Assembly (NCBI GenBank): GCA_002722955.1
Contig: PBMZ01000052.1
Span: 1-57,910 of the forward strand
Length of the DNA: 57,910 nt
Reading direction: 5' to 3'
Source of the DNA: Planctomycetaceae bacterium
Lineage (GTDB): Bacteria; Planctomycetota; Planctomycetia; Planctomycetales; Planctomycetaceae
Below are positions 27,811 to 36,730 of this stretch, in pieces (position 1 is the first letter of the stretch; each line of letters starts with the position of its first letter). The notes under the pieces were generated by a model that had not been told where the DNA came from, did not search any database, and saw only the letters and a program-made list of their open reading frames with translations. Made by a program: the position numbers and the translations under genes.

Positions 27811-29262
27811 ATGATCGCTCAGACTGAAAGAAATCGACGAGACTTTTTTGCTCGCACACGCGATGGCGTCTTAGGTGTGGCGTTGGCGCAACTGCTGCAC
27901 GACGATTTCTTTCCAGGGCAGGCATTTGGTGAAGAGCAAACGCAACGCGAGCAGTTTGATCTTCGTGCAAAACAACCGCATCACCCAGCGAAGGCGACAT
28001 CCGTTATCCATCTCTTCATGAATGGCGGACCGAGCCAGATGGATTTGTTTGATCCCAAGCCTGTCTTGGATCGCATGGACGGGAAGCCGTATCCAGGCAA
28101 CATCGAAGAGATTGGCAATACGGGAACGAACGACATCGGCGTGATGATGGGGACGCGATACCCGTTTGCTCGACATGGTGAGTCGGGAATGTGGATGGCA
28201 GATGTGTTGCCACACACGTCACAAATGGCAGACGACCTGTGCTTGATCAATTCGATGCGGACCGATCACCCGAATCATGACAACGCACTCTATAAGATTC
28301 AGAGCGGTCGTCTCTTCATGGGCTATCCAACGTTTGGTGCATGGACGGTCTATGGGTTGGGGAGCGAGAATCAGAACTTGCCAGCTTATGTTGTTCTAAA
28401 TGATCCATTGGGCCCGCCGAAGAATGGGACTCGGAATTGGACGTCTGGGTTCTTGCCCCCGCTGTTCCAAGGCACGCGTTTGCGACCGACAGGTTTGCCG
28501 ATTCTGAATTTGAAGCCGCAATTCGAGCAGCCATCGGCAGTGACAGAATCGGCTCGTGAATTGCTGGGGAAGTTGGACAAATTGCATCGACGCGATCGAC
28601 CGTTCTATCCCGAGTTGGATGCCAGGATCGAATCATACGGTTTAGCTGCCAGGATGCAATTGTCTGCTGGCGAGGCACTTGATCTGAATCGTGAAAGCCG
28701 GTCGACGCAAAAGATGTACGGCATCGGCGAGCAATGGACGGACTCGTACGGGAAGCGATGTTTGCTCGCCCGACGGCTTGTCGAGCGCGGCGTCCGGTTT
28801 GTGCAGATCTTTCTTGAAGAGCAGCCTTGGGACAGCCACGCCGATCTGGCGGCCAATCATCGAGGTGCTTGTCTTCGCACAGACAAACCCGTTGCGGCGT
28901 TACTTCAAGACCTCAAAGAACGAGGATTATTGGATTCCACCTTGGTGATTTGGGGAGGTGAGTTTGGCCGGACGCCGACAACGCAGCGTTCTGCCAATGG
29001 ATACTCTGGCAGAGATCACAACATGCAAGCCTTCACATCATGGATGGCTGGCGGCGGCATCAAAGGCGGCACGACTTACGGAACGACCGATGATTTCGGT
29101 CACAAAGCCACCGAAAATCCTGTCAGCGTTCACGATTTCCATGCAACGATCCTGCATTTATTGGGATTGGATCATCAACATCTGTTCTTCGAACGAAGCG
29201 GTCTCGAAGAGCGTTTGACTGGCTTCGAACCGCCACGCGTCGTCAGCGAGATTTGTGCATAA
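27811..29262 (+). CDS. DUF1501 protein (module b)
   Basis: The 483-residue DUF1501 protein has NRRDFFARTRDG near its start, a Tat-like twin Arg, though the following hydrophobic stretch is weak. Core motifs are FMNGGPSQMDLFDPKP, WGGEFGRTPTTQ, GRDHNMQAF and HDFHATILHLLGLDH. Unlike module a, the region before the first motif is long and rich in charged residues, so export is less certain. The gene starts 3 bases after the PSD1 stop and ends in a TAATG overlap with the NUDIX gene, which indicates translational coupling at both ends. Confidence 0.9.
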   Translation: MIAQTERNRRDFFARTRDGVLGVALAQLLHDDFFPGQAFGEEQTQREQFDLRAKQPHHPAKATSVIHLFMNGGPSQMDLFDPKPVLDRMDGKPYPGNIEEIGNTGTNDIGVMMGTRYPFARHGESGMWMADVLPHTSQMADDLCLINSMRTDHPNHDNALYKIQSGRLFMGYPTFGAWTVYGLGSENQNLPAYVVLNDPLGPPKNGTRNWTSGFLPPLFQGTRLRPTGLPILNLKPQFEQPSAVTESARELLGKLDKLHRRDRPFYPELDARIESYGLAARMQLSAGEALDLNRESRSTQKMYGIGEQWTDSYGKRCLLARRLVERGVRFVQIFLEEQPWDSHADLAANHRGACLRTDKPVAALLQDLKERGLLDSTLVIWGGEFGRTPTTQRSANGYSGRDHNMQAFTSWMAGGGIKGGTTYGTTDDFGHKATENPVSVHDFHATILHLLGLDHQHLFFERSGLEERLTGFEPPRVVSEICA

Positions 29263-29714
29263 TGGCAGCCGGCTCAAGTGGTCTTCGTGTCTTTGGCGAA
29301 CAGTCAACTAACGTTAACTACCGTGATCGTCCAGCCGCCTATGCGGTCATCACGAACTCCGCGAACCAAGTGGCCGTGGTGGAAGCGTGCTTTCGCGATC
29401 ACCGGCAGTTGTGGTTACCTGGTGGCGGCATCGAAGCGGGCGAGTCACCAATGGAGACTATAGAAAGCGAAATTCGTGAAGAGCTTGGCCGTGAAGTAAG
29501 CTTGCAAGAAGAGCTTGCCCAATCAATTCAGTTCTTCTACGCCGACGACGATCAATGTTGGTACAAGATGCACGCTCACTTTTACGCGGCCGATTTCGCT
29601 GGGCCGCAGTTGGAAGCGTCCGAGTTCGAACTTCTTTGGGTCGCCCCGATCGCGTGCGGTTCTCGGTTCTTTCATCAGTCCCATGCTTGGGCGGCTCAAG
29701 GTTGCGTCGAGTAA
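29262..29714 (+). CDS. NUDIX hydrolase
   Basis: The 150-residue enzyme cleaves a nucleoside diphosphate linked to another moiety. Its Nudix box runs GGGIEAGESPMETIESEIRE and then ELGREV. The usual REUxEE core reads SEIREE, so the Arg at the RE position is Ser while the metal-binding glutamates stay. It has no signal peptide, which sets it apart from the upstream DUF1501 and PSD1 proteins. The ATG at 29262 overlaps the DUF1501 stop (TAATG), so it is translated from the same message. The next gene starts 118 bases later. Confidence 0.88.
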   Translation: MAAGSSGLRVFGEQSTNVNYRDRPAAYAVITNSANQVAVVEACFRDHRQLWLPGGGIEAGESPMETIESEIREELGREVSLQEELAQSIQFFYADDDQCWYKMHAHFYAADFAGPQLEASEFELLWVAPIACGSRFFHQSHAWAAQGCVE

Positions 29715-29832
29715 CGATGGCTGCGCGAGAGCAAATGCTCTGACCTGCTTACTTCATTCTCAACACAAATCAAGCTATCTTTACAAGCTCAACGTGTTAC
29801 CGCTGACAACGATTCCATTGAGGACTCATCAG

Positions 29833-31002
29833 ATGAGAATTCTATTGTTGCTTTCACCAGTCGTTCTGTTCGCCAACCTTGCTCTTGCTGATTCTGTTCC
29901 CGAGTTTAAGTGGCGAGCCGAAGAAATTGATGCGATTCAGATCGGCTACGGACTTCAGTTGACGGATGTTAACGGTGACGGCAAAACCGACATCGTTCTC
30001 GCAGATAAGAAGACGATTCAATGGTATCAGAACCCCGATTGGACGAAGCACATCATCGCTCGCGATTTAACGCAGCGTGACAACGTGTGCGTGACTGCTC
30101 GCGACATCGACGGTGATGGCAAGTGCGAAATTGCAGTTGGCGGTCAGTGGAACTACCGAGAAACTCTGAAGGATGGAGCCGTCTTTTATTTGATCCCTTC
30201 CAAGGATCGCACACAGCTCTGGCAACCCGTGCAACTCTACAACGAGCCCAGCGTGCATCGAATGCATTGGGTTCGCGACAAGAACGATGAATTCCGTTTG
30301 CTTGTCAAACCGCTGCGCGGTCGCGGCACAGTCGATGGTGTTGGCCCCGGCTTAAGAGTTCTCGAATACTTCAAGCCCAAAGACCCCACAGACGAATGGA
30401 AGTTTTCGGTCGTTTGCGACTTCATGCATCTCTCGCACAATTTCCACGTCGTCAATTGGGATAATGACAAGGAAGAAGAAATCATCATCGCGGGCAAAGA
30501 AGGCGTTTGGCACTTCGACAAACAGGGCAAGGATTGGAAAGCCACTCAACTCACAAAAAACTTTGCCGGCGAGATTCGCGATGGCCGGTTACCGAACGGC
30601 AAACGTTTCATTGCCACCGTCGAGCCCAAACATGGCAATGTTTCAGCGGTCTACACGCAACCATCGAAATCAGGTGATCTTTGGAAGCCGGTCAAGGTCC
30701 TCGACAAGGCCCTTAAAGACGGGCACGCCGTTGCATGTGCGGACTACTTAGGAGTCGGTTCGGACCAAATCGTCGTCGGTTGGCGAGCGATGAACGATCC
30801 AGGAGTTCCTGGTATCAAGCTGTTCGCGCCACTCGATAAGGCTGGCAAGCAATGGCGAGAAACTCGCGTCTCCGCAAAAAAGGTCGCCGTAGAAGACATC
30901 AAAGCTGGCGACCTCAATGGCGACGGAAAGACGGATATCGTCGCAGCGGCACGCCAAACGAAGAACTTGGTGATCTTCTTTAACGAGACGAAAACCAAAT
31001 AG
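29833..31002 (+). CDS. Exported FG-GAP/VCBS repeat protein
   Basis: The 389-residue protein has a signal peptide (ILLLLSPVVLFANLALA) and FG-GAP/VCBS repeats with calcium-binding loops DVNGDGKTDI, DIDGDGKCEI and DLNGDGKTDI, spread from about residue 50 to 375. Such propellers bind polysaccharides or proteins at the surface; no catalytic site is seen. An open frame extends upstream to 29515, but that part overlaps the NUDIX gene, and the signal peptide fixes the start. The epimerase gene follows after 6 bases, so the two are cotranscribed. Confidence 0.85.
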   Translation: MRILLLLSPVVLFANLALADSVPEFKWRAEEIDAIQIGYGLQLTDVNGDGKTDIVLADKKTIQWYQNPDWTKHIIARDLTQRDNVCVTARDIDGDGKCEIAVGGQWNYRETLKDGAVFYLIPSKDRTQLWQPVQLYNEPSVHRMHWVRDKNDEFRLLVKPLRGRGTVDGVGPGLRVLEYFKPKDPTDEWKFSVVCDFMHLSHNFHVVNWDNDKEEEIIIAGKEGVWHFDKQGKDWKATQLTKNFAGEIRDGRLPNGKRFIATVEPKHGNVSAVYTQPSKSGDLWKPVKVLDKALKDGHAVACADYLGVGSDQIVVGWRAMNDPGVPGIKLFAPLDKAGKQWRETRVSAKKVAVEDIKAGDLNGDGKTDIVAAARQTKNLVIFFNETKTK

Positions 31003-31008
31003 TCGGCA

Positions 31009-31989
31009 ATGAAGACCTTGGTCACAGGCAGCTCTGGGCATCTGGGCGAGGCGTTGATGCGAACGCTTGGCCCGAATCATGACGTCGTGGGTTTGGATAT
31101 CAACCCGTCCGAGTTCACCACGGATGTTGGATCCGTCAGCGATCCCGATGTTGTGCAGAGATGCCTTCAGGGCGTCGAGTGCGTTTATCACACGGCGACA
31201 CTTCACAAGCCTCATGTTGTCACTCACAGCAAGTCCGACTTTGTAGAAACTAACATTCTAGGGACGCTCGTGTTGTTAGAGGCCGCCGTTGCTGCTGGCG
31301 TGCGAAGTTTTATTTACACCAGTACGACCAGCGTTTTTGGCGATGCCATGAGACCCAGCGAGGGTGAGCCCGCAACGTGGGTGACGGAAGAAGTTCAGCC
31401 AATCCCACGAAACATCTACGGCGTCACGAAGTCAGCAGCGGAAGAGCTTTGTCAGTTGTTTCATCGGAAACACGACTTAAACTGCATCGTGCTTCGGACC
31501 TCTCGATTTTTTCCAGAGGAAGATGACAACAAACAGATGCGAGAAGCGTTCAGCGATTCGAACGCAAAAGCAAACGAATTTCTTTACCGTCGAGTTGACC
31601 TGGAAGACGTCGTCGACGCGCATCTGCTGGCGAGCTCAAGAGCCGACCAGATTGGATTCGGACGTTACATCATCAGCGCCACGACTCCGATTCAACCCGA
31701 TGACTTGCAAGAACTACGGGGCAACGCACCATCTGTATTGTCGCAGCGAGTTCCCGAATACTTGCCAGTTTATGAACGCCTGGGATGGAAGATGTTTCAA
31801 GGCATTGATCGAGTCTACTCGAACCAAGCCGCCCGGCGCGACCTTGTTTGGGAACCGCGATACAGTTTTTTCACCGTCCTTGAGGCAATCATCGAGGGCC
31901 GTGATCCGGCTAGCCCATTGGCGATAGCCGTCGGATCCAAAGGTTATCATACGACGGTCTTTGACGACGGCCCCTGTCCCGTCGACTAG
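31009..31989 (+). CDS. NAD-dependent epimerase/dehydratase (extended SDR)
   Basis: The 326-residue protein is an extended short-chain dehydrogenase. The NAD site is TGSSGHLG (residues 6-13), the catalytic Ser/Thr region is IYTSTTSVFGD, and the Tyr-Lys pair is YGVTK (about 138). The VLRTSRFFPEEDD and DLEDVVDAHLLA segments are as in sugar-nucleotide epimerases, though the substrate cannot be named. It follows the FG-GAP gene by 6 bases and has no signal peptide. A 21-bp palindrome follows the stop. Confidence 0.88.
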   Translation: MKTLVTGSSGHLGEALMRTLGPNHDVVGLDINPSEFTTDVGSVSDPDVVQRCLQGVECVYHTATLHKPHVVTHSKSDFVETNILGTLVLLEAAVAAGVRSFIYTSTTSVFGDAMRPSEGEPATWVTEEVQPIPRNIYGVTKSAAEELCQLFHRKHDLNCIVLRTSRFFPEEDDNKQMREAFSDSNAKANEFLYRRVDLEDVVDAHLLASSRADQIGFGRYIISATTPIQPDDLQELRGNAPSVLSQRVPEYLPVYERLGWKMFQGIDRVYSNQAARRDLVWEPRYSFFTVLEAIIEGRDPASPLAIAVGSKGYHTTVFDDGPCPVD

Positions 31990-32011
31990 TCTGCATTGCT
32001 TACGGCCCGTA

Positions 32012-32067
32012 GGAGTCCTGGCTTTAGCCGCCCTAAGTGCGCATTTGGCGGCTAAAGCCTGGACTCC
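32012..32067. repeat. Palindrome, 21-bp arms (GGAGTCCTGGCTTTAGCCGC)
   Basis: The arm at 32012-32032 matches the reverse complement of 32047-32067 with one mismatch, around a 14-base loop. It lies 20 bases after the epimerase stop, so it could end that transcript, although there is no T-tract. Confidence 0.85.
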
Positions 32068-32194
32068 AACTGCGGCAATCAGACGTGAGCCCTCTACCTT
32101 CCCACGCAATTCAGCAAACCTGCGAACCTTTGGTCACAACCACCATCTGTTTCAGGATATAGAATTTTGAATCCTATTCATTTGGATCAACGCA

Positions 32195-33236
32195 ATGATT
32201 GAAATTGATGGATCACAGGGCGAAGGAGGCGGCCAGATTATCCGCTCGTCACTGGCGTTGTCAGCGGTAACCGGAAAAGCTGTGCGGCTGACGAGGATAC
32301 GCGCAGGTCGCTCAAGGCCGGGTTTACAACGTCAGCACTTGACGGCTGTCAATGCGGCGGCGGAGATTTGCGATGCTCGCGTCGAGGGTGCTGAACTACG
32401 TGCGAGCGAGTTAACCTTTCAACCGCAGTCAATCCGCGGTGGCGATTTCAACTTTCAGATTAGAACAGCAGGAAGTACGTCGTTAGTCGCGCAAACGGTC
32501 TTGCCGACGCTGATGCTTGCCGAGAATTCTTCGCGAGTCACTATCGAGGGCGGTACGCACAACCCAGGAGCACCACCGTTCGACTTCTTGAAATATGCGT
32601 TCTTGACTCAACTGACAAAAATGGGCCCGTGCGTCGAGGCTGAGATCGAGGCGTACGGTTTCTATCCGAAGGGCGGGGGCAAAATCGTCCTCGACATCGA
32701 ACCTGCCAAAACGCTGACGGGACTGGAGCTACTCAAACGTCAGCGGACGCCGAAAACACGCGTTACCGCCATTGTCTCGGGCTTGAAGACGTCAATTGCA
32801 AAGCGCGAGATCAAATTGATTCGAGGTAACACGCATTGGACATCGCGTTGCTTTCATGTGCTCGATGTCGAGAATCCTGTCAGCAACGGCAACGCGGTCG
32901 TCATCGAGCTGGATTGTCGCAACGTGACCGAAGTCTTCGTGGGCCTTGGCAAGATCGGCATTCCGGCGGAGGCCGTTGCTCATGATGTCTTGCGCGATGC
33001 GTTACGCTTCAGCTTATCAAACGTCCCCGTTGGCGAAGATCTGGCCGATCAACTGATGCTGCCGATGGCTAGCTGCGGCTCAAGGTCAGTCGAGCGAATT
33101 TCGCACTGGACGACTGTCGCGTCACAGCAAGACACACATCGATGTCCTTCGCATCTTCTTAGACATCGATGTTTCCCTCGAAGACGAAGGCAATGGGAAT
33201 GTGATCGTCCGATTTGCTCCTGTAGGCGATGTTTAA
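32195..33236 (+). pseudogene. rtcA: RNA 3'-terminal phosphate cyclase with a +1 frameshift
   Basis: RtcA converts RNA 3'-phosphates to 2',3'-cyclic phosphates through a covalent AMP-His intermediate. The protein is normal from DGSQGEGGGQIIRSSLALS through the RAGRSRPGLQRQHL region to EDLADQLMLPMA. At GCTAGCT (33068-33074) the frame slips: without one base there, reading gives LPMAAAAQGQSSEFRTG, then RLSRHSKTHIDV, LRIFLDIDVSLEDEG and a stop at 33234-33236. The His in RHSKTHIDV aligns with the adenylated His of E. coli RtcA (CHLLTNIAV as I recall). The frameshift therefore removes the nucleophile. Uncorrected, the frame runs on in phase through clpS. Either a pseudogene or an assembly error. No rtcB is visible. 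Confidence 0.85.
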
Positions 33237-33248
33237 AGATTCCGCCAA

Positions 33249-33281
33249 AGATCCCCGACTTCTCCAAGAAGCCGGACATCT
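33249..33281. repeat. Palindrome family A, degenerate copy
   Basis: AGATCCCCGACTTCT (33249-33263) and AGAAGCCGGACATCT (33267-33281) give an imperfect hairpin with the same AGAAGCC core as copies at 4987, 48457 and 55897. It lies about 90 bases before the clpS start and just after the restored rtcA stop. Confidence 0.55.
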
Positions 33282-33370
33282 CGAACACAGAACAATTTCA
33301 CTCTACAAAACTTACAGCAAGATTCATTACAATCATTGGAGAAGGTCACAGCTCGTGTTGGAGTCGCATT

Positions 33371-33742
33371 ATGTCCGATGCCACAACTGTCGATGATGTC
33401 GAAGTCGAGGAACCTGTTGTTCGCCCAAAGAACCAGCAGAAGAAAGACGACAAGAGCAAGCCGAAGCGTCAGCCGCCTTACGCAGTGATTCTTCACAACG
33501 ACGAGTTCCACACCTTTCCGTATGTGATTGAACTGATACAGAAAGTCTGTGGACACCCCTTGTCCAAGGCCATCGAACTGACAAGTACCGTTCATAACAA
33601 TGGCCAAGCGGCGATCTGGACGGGTGCCCGAGAAGTGGCCGAGCTCAAACGCGACCAAATCCGAGGCTTCGGCCCCGATTTTTATGCGAGCCAAACGGTG
33701 CGGTTCCCGATCGGCGTCACAATCGAGCCACTGCCTCAATGA
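33371..33742 (+). CDS. clpS: ATP-dependent Clp protease adaptor ClpS
   Basis: ClpS delivers N-degron proteins to ClpA/ClpC-ClpP. The 123-residue protein has a charged, flexible N-terminus (KNQQKKDDKSKPKRQ) followed by the ClpS fold. YAVILHNDEFHTFPYVIELI holds the Asn-Asp of the degron pocket, and ELTSTVHNNGQAAIW holds the pocket His. KRDQIRGFGPDFY is longer than in E. coli. An in-frame open stretch joins it to rtcA only because of the rtcA frameshift. The ATG at 33371 begins the family-like N-terminus. Confidence 0.93.
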   Translation: MSDATTVDDVEVEEPVVRPKNQQKKDDKSKPKRQPPYAVILHNDEFHTFPYVIELIQKVCGHPLSKAIELTSTVHNNGQAAIWTGAREVAELKRDQIRGFGPDFYASQTVRFPIGVTIEPLPQ

Positions 33743-33747
33743 TCTCG

Positions 33748-33766
33748 GGCGTGTTTTCGACACGCC
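33748..33766 (+). terminator. Hairpin after clpS
   Basis: GGCGTGT (33748-33754) pairs with ACACGCC (33760-33766) around TTTCG, five bases after the clpS stop. There is no T-tract, so termination is possible but unproven. Confidence 0.45.
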
Positions 33767-34030
33767 AAGACACCCAGTCACCCCATTCCCCCACGGCTCC
33801 GCAGTCTTAAAGGGTCATTACGCATATTTTCGATTGGTCCGGAAATAACGATTGTTCCGAACGTGCCGATTTGCCGATCAATGAGGTAAGCGTCTGTACC
33901 GACGCTGAATTTGTATCGCAGCGCGCGACCGATGGCGATTTGTTTGGGAGCGTGCGCAGCCAATGGCTGGACACCCTCATTGTGGTGTTGTGATGGGCCG
34001 AACAATGCGAATGGTCTAGGATCTGAGCTG

Positions 34031-36730
34031 ATGAACGATTGGTTCGCCGAATTAGGCGGTCCGAATTCGCAAACGACACGCACATGGTGGGGCAATCTCC
34101 ACAATGTGTGTCGTGTTCGCGTCGTTACAGTGGGGCTACGCCTTGGAGTGGCGGTCGCTGCGCTCGTGCTTTCCATAATCTTACCGGGTTGTCGCACGAC
34201 GGAAGTCAACGATGCGCAAGATGGCGTCGATCCTGCCCACTATCATTACACGGCTCTCGACATTAGCTATCCCGACGTGGAATCGCCCGTCGACTATGCG
34301 GTTGCCACAACCGAACCACCCATGACGCTCGATAGCGAGCCTCCTGATGAGTACTGGGATCTCTCACTTTCTGATGCGATACGGCACGCGCTTTCCAACT
34401 CACAGGTCATGAAAGACTTGGGTGGGTTGGTTTTACGATCGCCTTCGGCTGTGCGAACCGTTCACGATCCGGCAATTCAGGAAACGGATCCTCGATTTGG
34501 TGTCGCCGCTGCGTTGAGTGAATTTGATGCGTCATTCGGTGCCTCAACGTTCATTGAAAACAATGACCGTGCATTGAATAACCAGTTCTTCGGTGGCGGT
34601 ACACGGATTCTCGAACAAGACGCGGCCGTGGTTCAATCGCAATTGACAAAGCGAGCGGCAACGGGAACCGAACTGGCATTCAAAAACAAGACCGACTACG
34701 ACGGCAACAATGCTCCGGGTAACTTGTTCGGCAGTGCGTGGAACACAAACTTTGAAACGGAGTTTCGTCATCCATTCCTGCAAGGCGGCGGAGTCGACTT
34801 CAATCGAATTGCCGGGCCGACCGACACTCCAGGAATTTACAACGGTGTCCGCATCGCCCGTTTGAATACCGACGTTTCGCTGGCTGACTTTGAATCCGGC
34901 GTCCGTGACTTCGTGACCAACGTCGAGAACGCCTATTGGGACTTGTACTTCGCCTACCGTGATCTAGATGCCAAGATCGCAGCGCGAGATGCAGCCCTTG
35001 AGACCTGGCGACGAATCAACGCTCTCGCTGAGGTAGGAAAACGCGGTGGTGATGTCGCCAGCGAAGCTCAAGCCCGCGAACAATACTTCCGATTCAAGGA
35101 AGAAGTGCAAAATGCGTTAACCGGCCGACTGGTTGAAGGTACCAGAAGTGGTAGCGGCAGCGGCGGCGGAACGTTTCGAGCAACCGGTGGAGTACAAACC
35201 GCCGAACGCCGCCTGCGTCTGATCATCGGCGTCGAGCTAAGTGACCGCAAGGCGATCCGACCAGCAGACGAGCCGATTGCCGCTCGCGTGACATTCGATT
35301 GGGACGAAATCCTGATCGAAGCACTGACGCGCCGAGTTGAACTGCGAAAGCAAAAGTGGCTCGTAAAACGCCGTGAATTCGAACTTCAAGCATCCGAGAA
35401 CTTCTTGCTGCCAACGTTCGACTTGATCGGCAAGTACCGCTGGCGGGGCTTCGGCAAGGACTTGTTGCCTCAAGGCAATCGAAACAAATTCATCGTTCAA
35501 GACCTTGATGGCGACGGCAACATCGACCAAAACGCCGATGGTACGTTGCCCGTTCAAAAGAGCCGGGCTGCTCTGCAGAACTTGTTCGGTGGTGATTTCC
35601 AAGAATGGCAGATCGGCTTCGAGTTAGAGATTCCGTTCGGTAACCGTCGCGGTCATGCCGCAGTGCGAAATGCCGAGTTGCAGTTGGCCAGAGACCGAGC
35701 CATCCTACAGGCCCAAGAACGCGAAATCGTTCACGACTTGAGCAACGCGGTGGCCGAGATGAATCGAGCTCACGCCATCGTCCTGACGAACTTCAATCGT
35801 CGTCAGGCATCCAACGAGCAGCTTCAAGCAATCCGTGAGAACTACGAGAACGATCGACGAGGAGCACCATTGGACCTTGTGTTGGACGCACAACGACGGC
35901 TCGCCGAAGCTGATGCCGCCTTCTATCGGGCTCGAGTCGAGTACACGCTTGCTGTCCGCAATGTGCACTATGAAAAGGGCTCTGTTCTCGACTACGCCCA
36001 AGTATACTTGTCAGAGGGTTTGTGGCCGGTCAAGGCATATTTCGACGCCCGCGAACGACAGGATCGCATCGCGAAACCACTGGACTACTTCAAGTTGTTG
36101 TCGAAACCCGCCAGCGTCAGCCAAGGCACGTATCCCCAGTTGCTGGCACCGACGGAAGCTGAACAAAGCGGAGAGGGTGAGCCTGCGGTTGAGGTACCCG
36201 TTCCAGCACCAGCCACTGACGTGAACGCTGCTGATCTTAGACTGATCGAGTTGCCCGAACCGCCGCCAATCGCCGCCCCTAGAGAGCCAAACATTCGATC
36301 GGTTGTAGTGGAAGAATTGGCACCGCCAACAGACGAGGTGATTCGCACGAATTCGACCGTTGAAGCAACTCCTCAGCCAATGCCAATCGAAAATGTTGAG
36401 TCGCTCCCACAAACACAACCGGCTCCCAAAGCCATACCACGGACGCTTCCATCACAATCCGAATCTGGTGTTCCGATCAAAGTCGACAGCTTTGATGCAC
36501 GTGAGCCCGATGATGGCTTTGCCCCGTTGAATCCTCGCGGCGCGAAAGCTGTTCGCCCGTCATTGCCAACGGAAAGAATCCAACGAGACGCGAAGCCAGC
36601 ACCGTTGCCAGAGCCTCTTAAACGACTGCGTCCAAAGCGGTTTCCGTCGATTCCAGCAATCGAAATGAAGACGGAAAGCAAGAGTAGCGTCGACGAGAAC
36701 GATCCCTTCGCCGACGAGTCGCCACAGTAA
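34031..36730 (+). CDS. TolC-like outer-membrane lipoprotein with long C-terminal tail
   Basis: The 899-residue protein resembles outer-membrane efflux proteins. A lipoprotein signal ends in LPGC (about residue 54). The TolC-like coiled-coil/beta repeats run from about 115 to 680 (LSLSDAIRHALSNSQ, NVENAYWDLYFAYRDLDAK, ASENFLLPTFDLIGKYR, FELEIPFGNRRGHAAVRNAE, NYENDRRGAPLDLVLDAQRR). A calcium-binding-like loop DLDGDGNIDQNADG sits inside the second half. The last 200 or so residues are Pro- and charge-rich (PAPATDVNAADLRLIELPE and on), far beyond the usual length. ATG 34031 is preferred over upstream starts at 33911, since the sequence before it is not TolC-like. No RND or HlyD genes adjoin it. 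Confidence 0.85.
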   Translation: MNDWFAELGGPNSQTTRTWWGNLHNVCRVRVVTVGLRLGVAVAALVLSIILPGCRTTEVNDAQDGVDPAHYHYTALDISYPDVESPVDYAVATTEPPMTLDSEPPDEYWDLSLSDAIRHALSNSQVMKDLGGLVLRSPSAVRTVHDPAIQETDPRFGVAAALSEFDASFGASTFIENNDRALNNQFFGGGTRILEQDAAVVQSQLTKRAATGTELAFKNKTDYDGNNAPGNLFGSAWNTNFETEFRHPFLQGGGVDFNRIAGPTDTPGIYNGVRIARLNTDVSLADFESGVRDFVTNVENAYWDLYFAYRDLDAKIAARDAALETWRRINALAEVGKRGGDVASEAQAREQYFRFKEEVQNALTGRLVEGTRSGSGSGGGTFRATGGVQTAERRLRLIIGVELSDRKAIRPADEPIAARVTFDWDEILIEALTRRVELRKQKWLVKRREFELQASENFLLPTFDLIGKYRWRGFGKDLLPQGNRNKFIVQDLDGDGNIDQNADGTLPVQKSRAALQNLFGGDFQEWQIGFELEIPFGNRRGHAAVRNAELQLARDRAILQAQEREIVHDLSNAVAEMNRAHAIVLTNFNRRQASNEQLQAIRENYENDRRGAPLDLVLDAQRRLAEADAAFYRARVEYTLAVRNVHYEKGSVLDYAQVYLSEGLWPVKAYFDARERQDRIAKPLDYFKLLSKPASVSQGTYPQLLAPTEAEQSGEGEPAVEVPVPAPATDVNAADLRLIELPEPPPIAAPREPNIRSVVVEELAPPTDEVIRTNSTVEATPQPMPIENVESLPQTQPAPKAIPRTLPSQSESGVPIKVDSFDAREPDDGFAPLNPRGAKAVRPSLPTERIQRDAKPAPLPEPLKRLRPKRFPSIPAIEMKTESKSSVDENDPFADESPQ

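Noticed and set aside
32195..33742. A 515-codon RtcA-ClpS fusion protein
   Set aside because: The junction part (about 33075-33370) is not like either family, and the true RtcA end is present one frame over. The fusion is a by-product of the frameshift.
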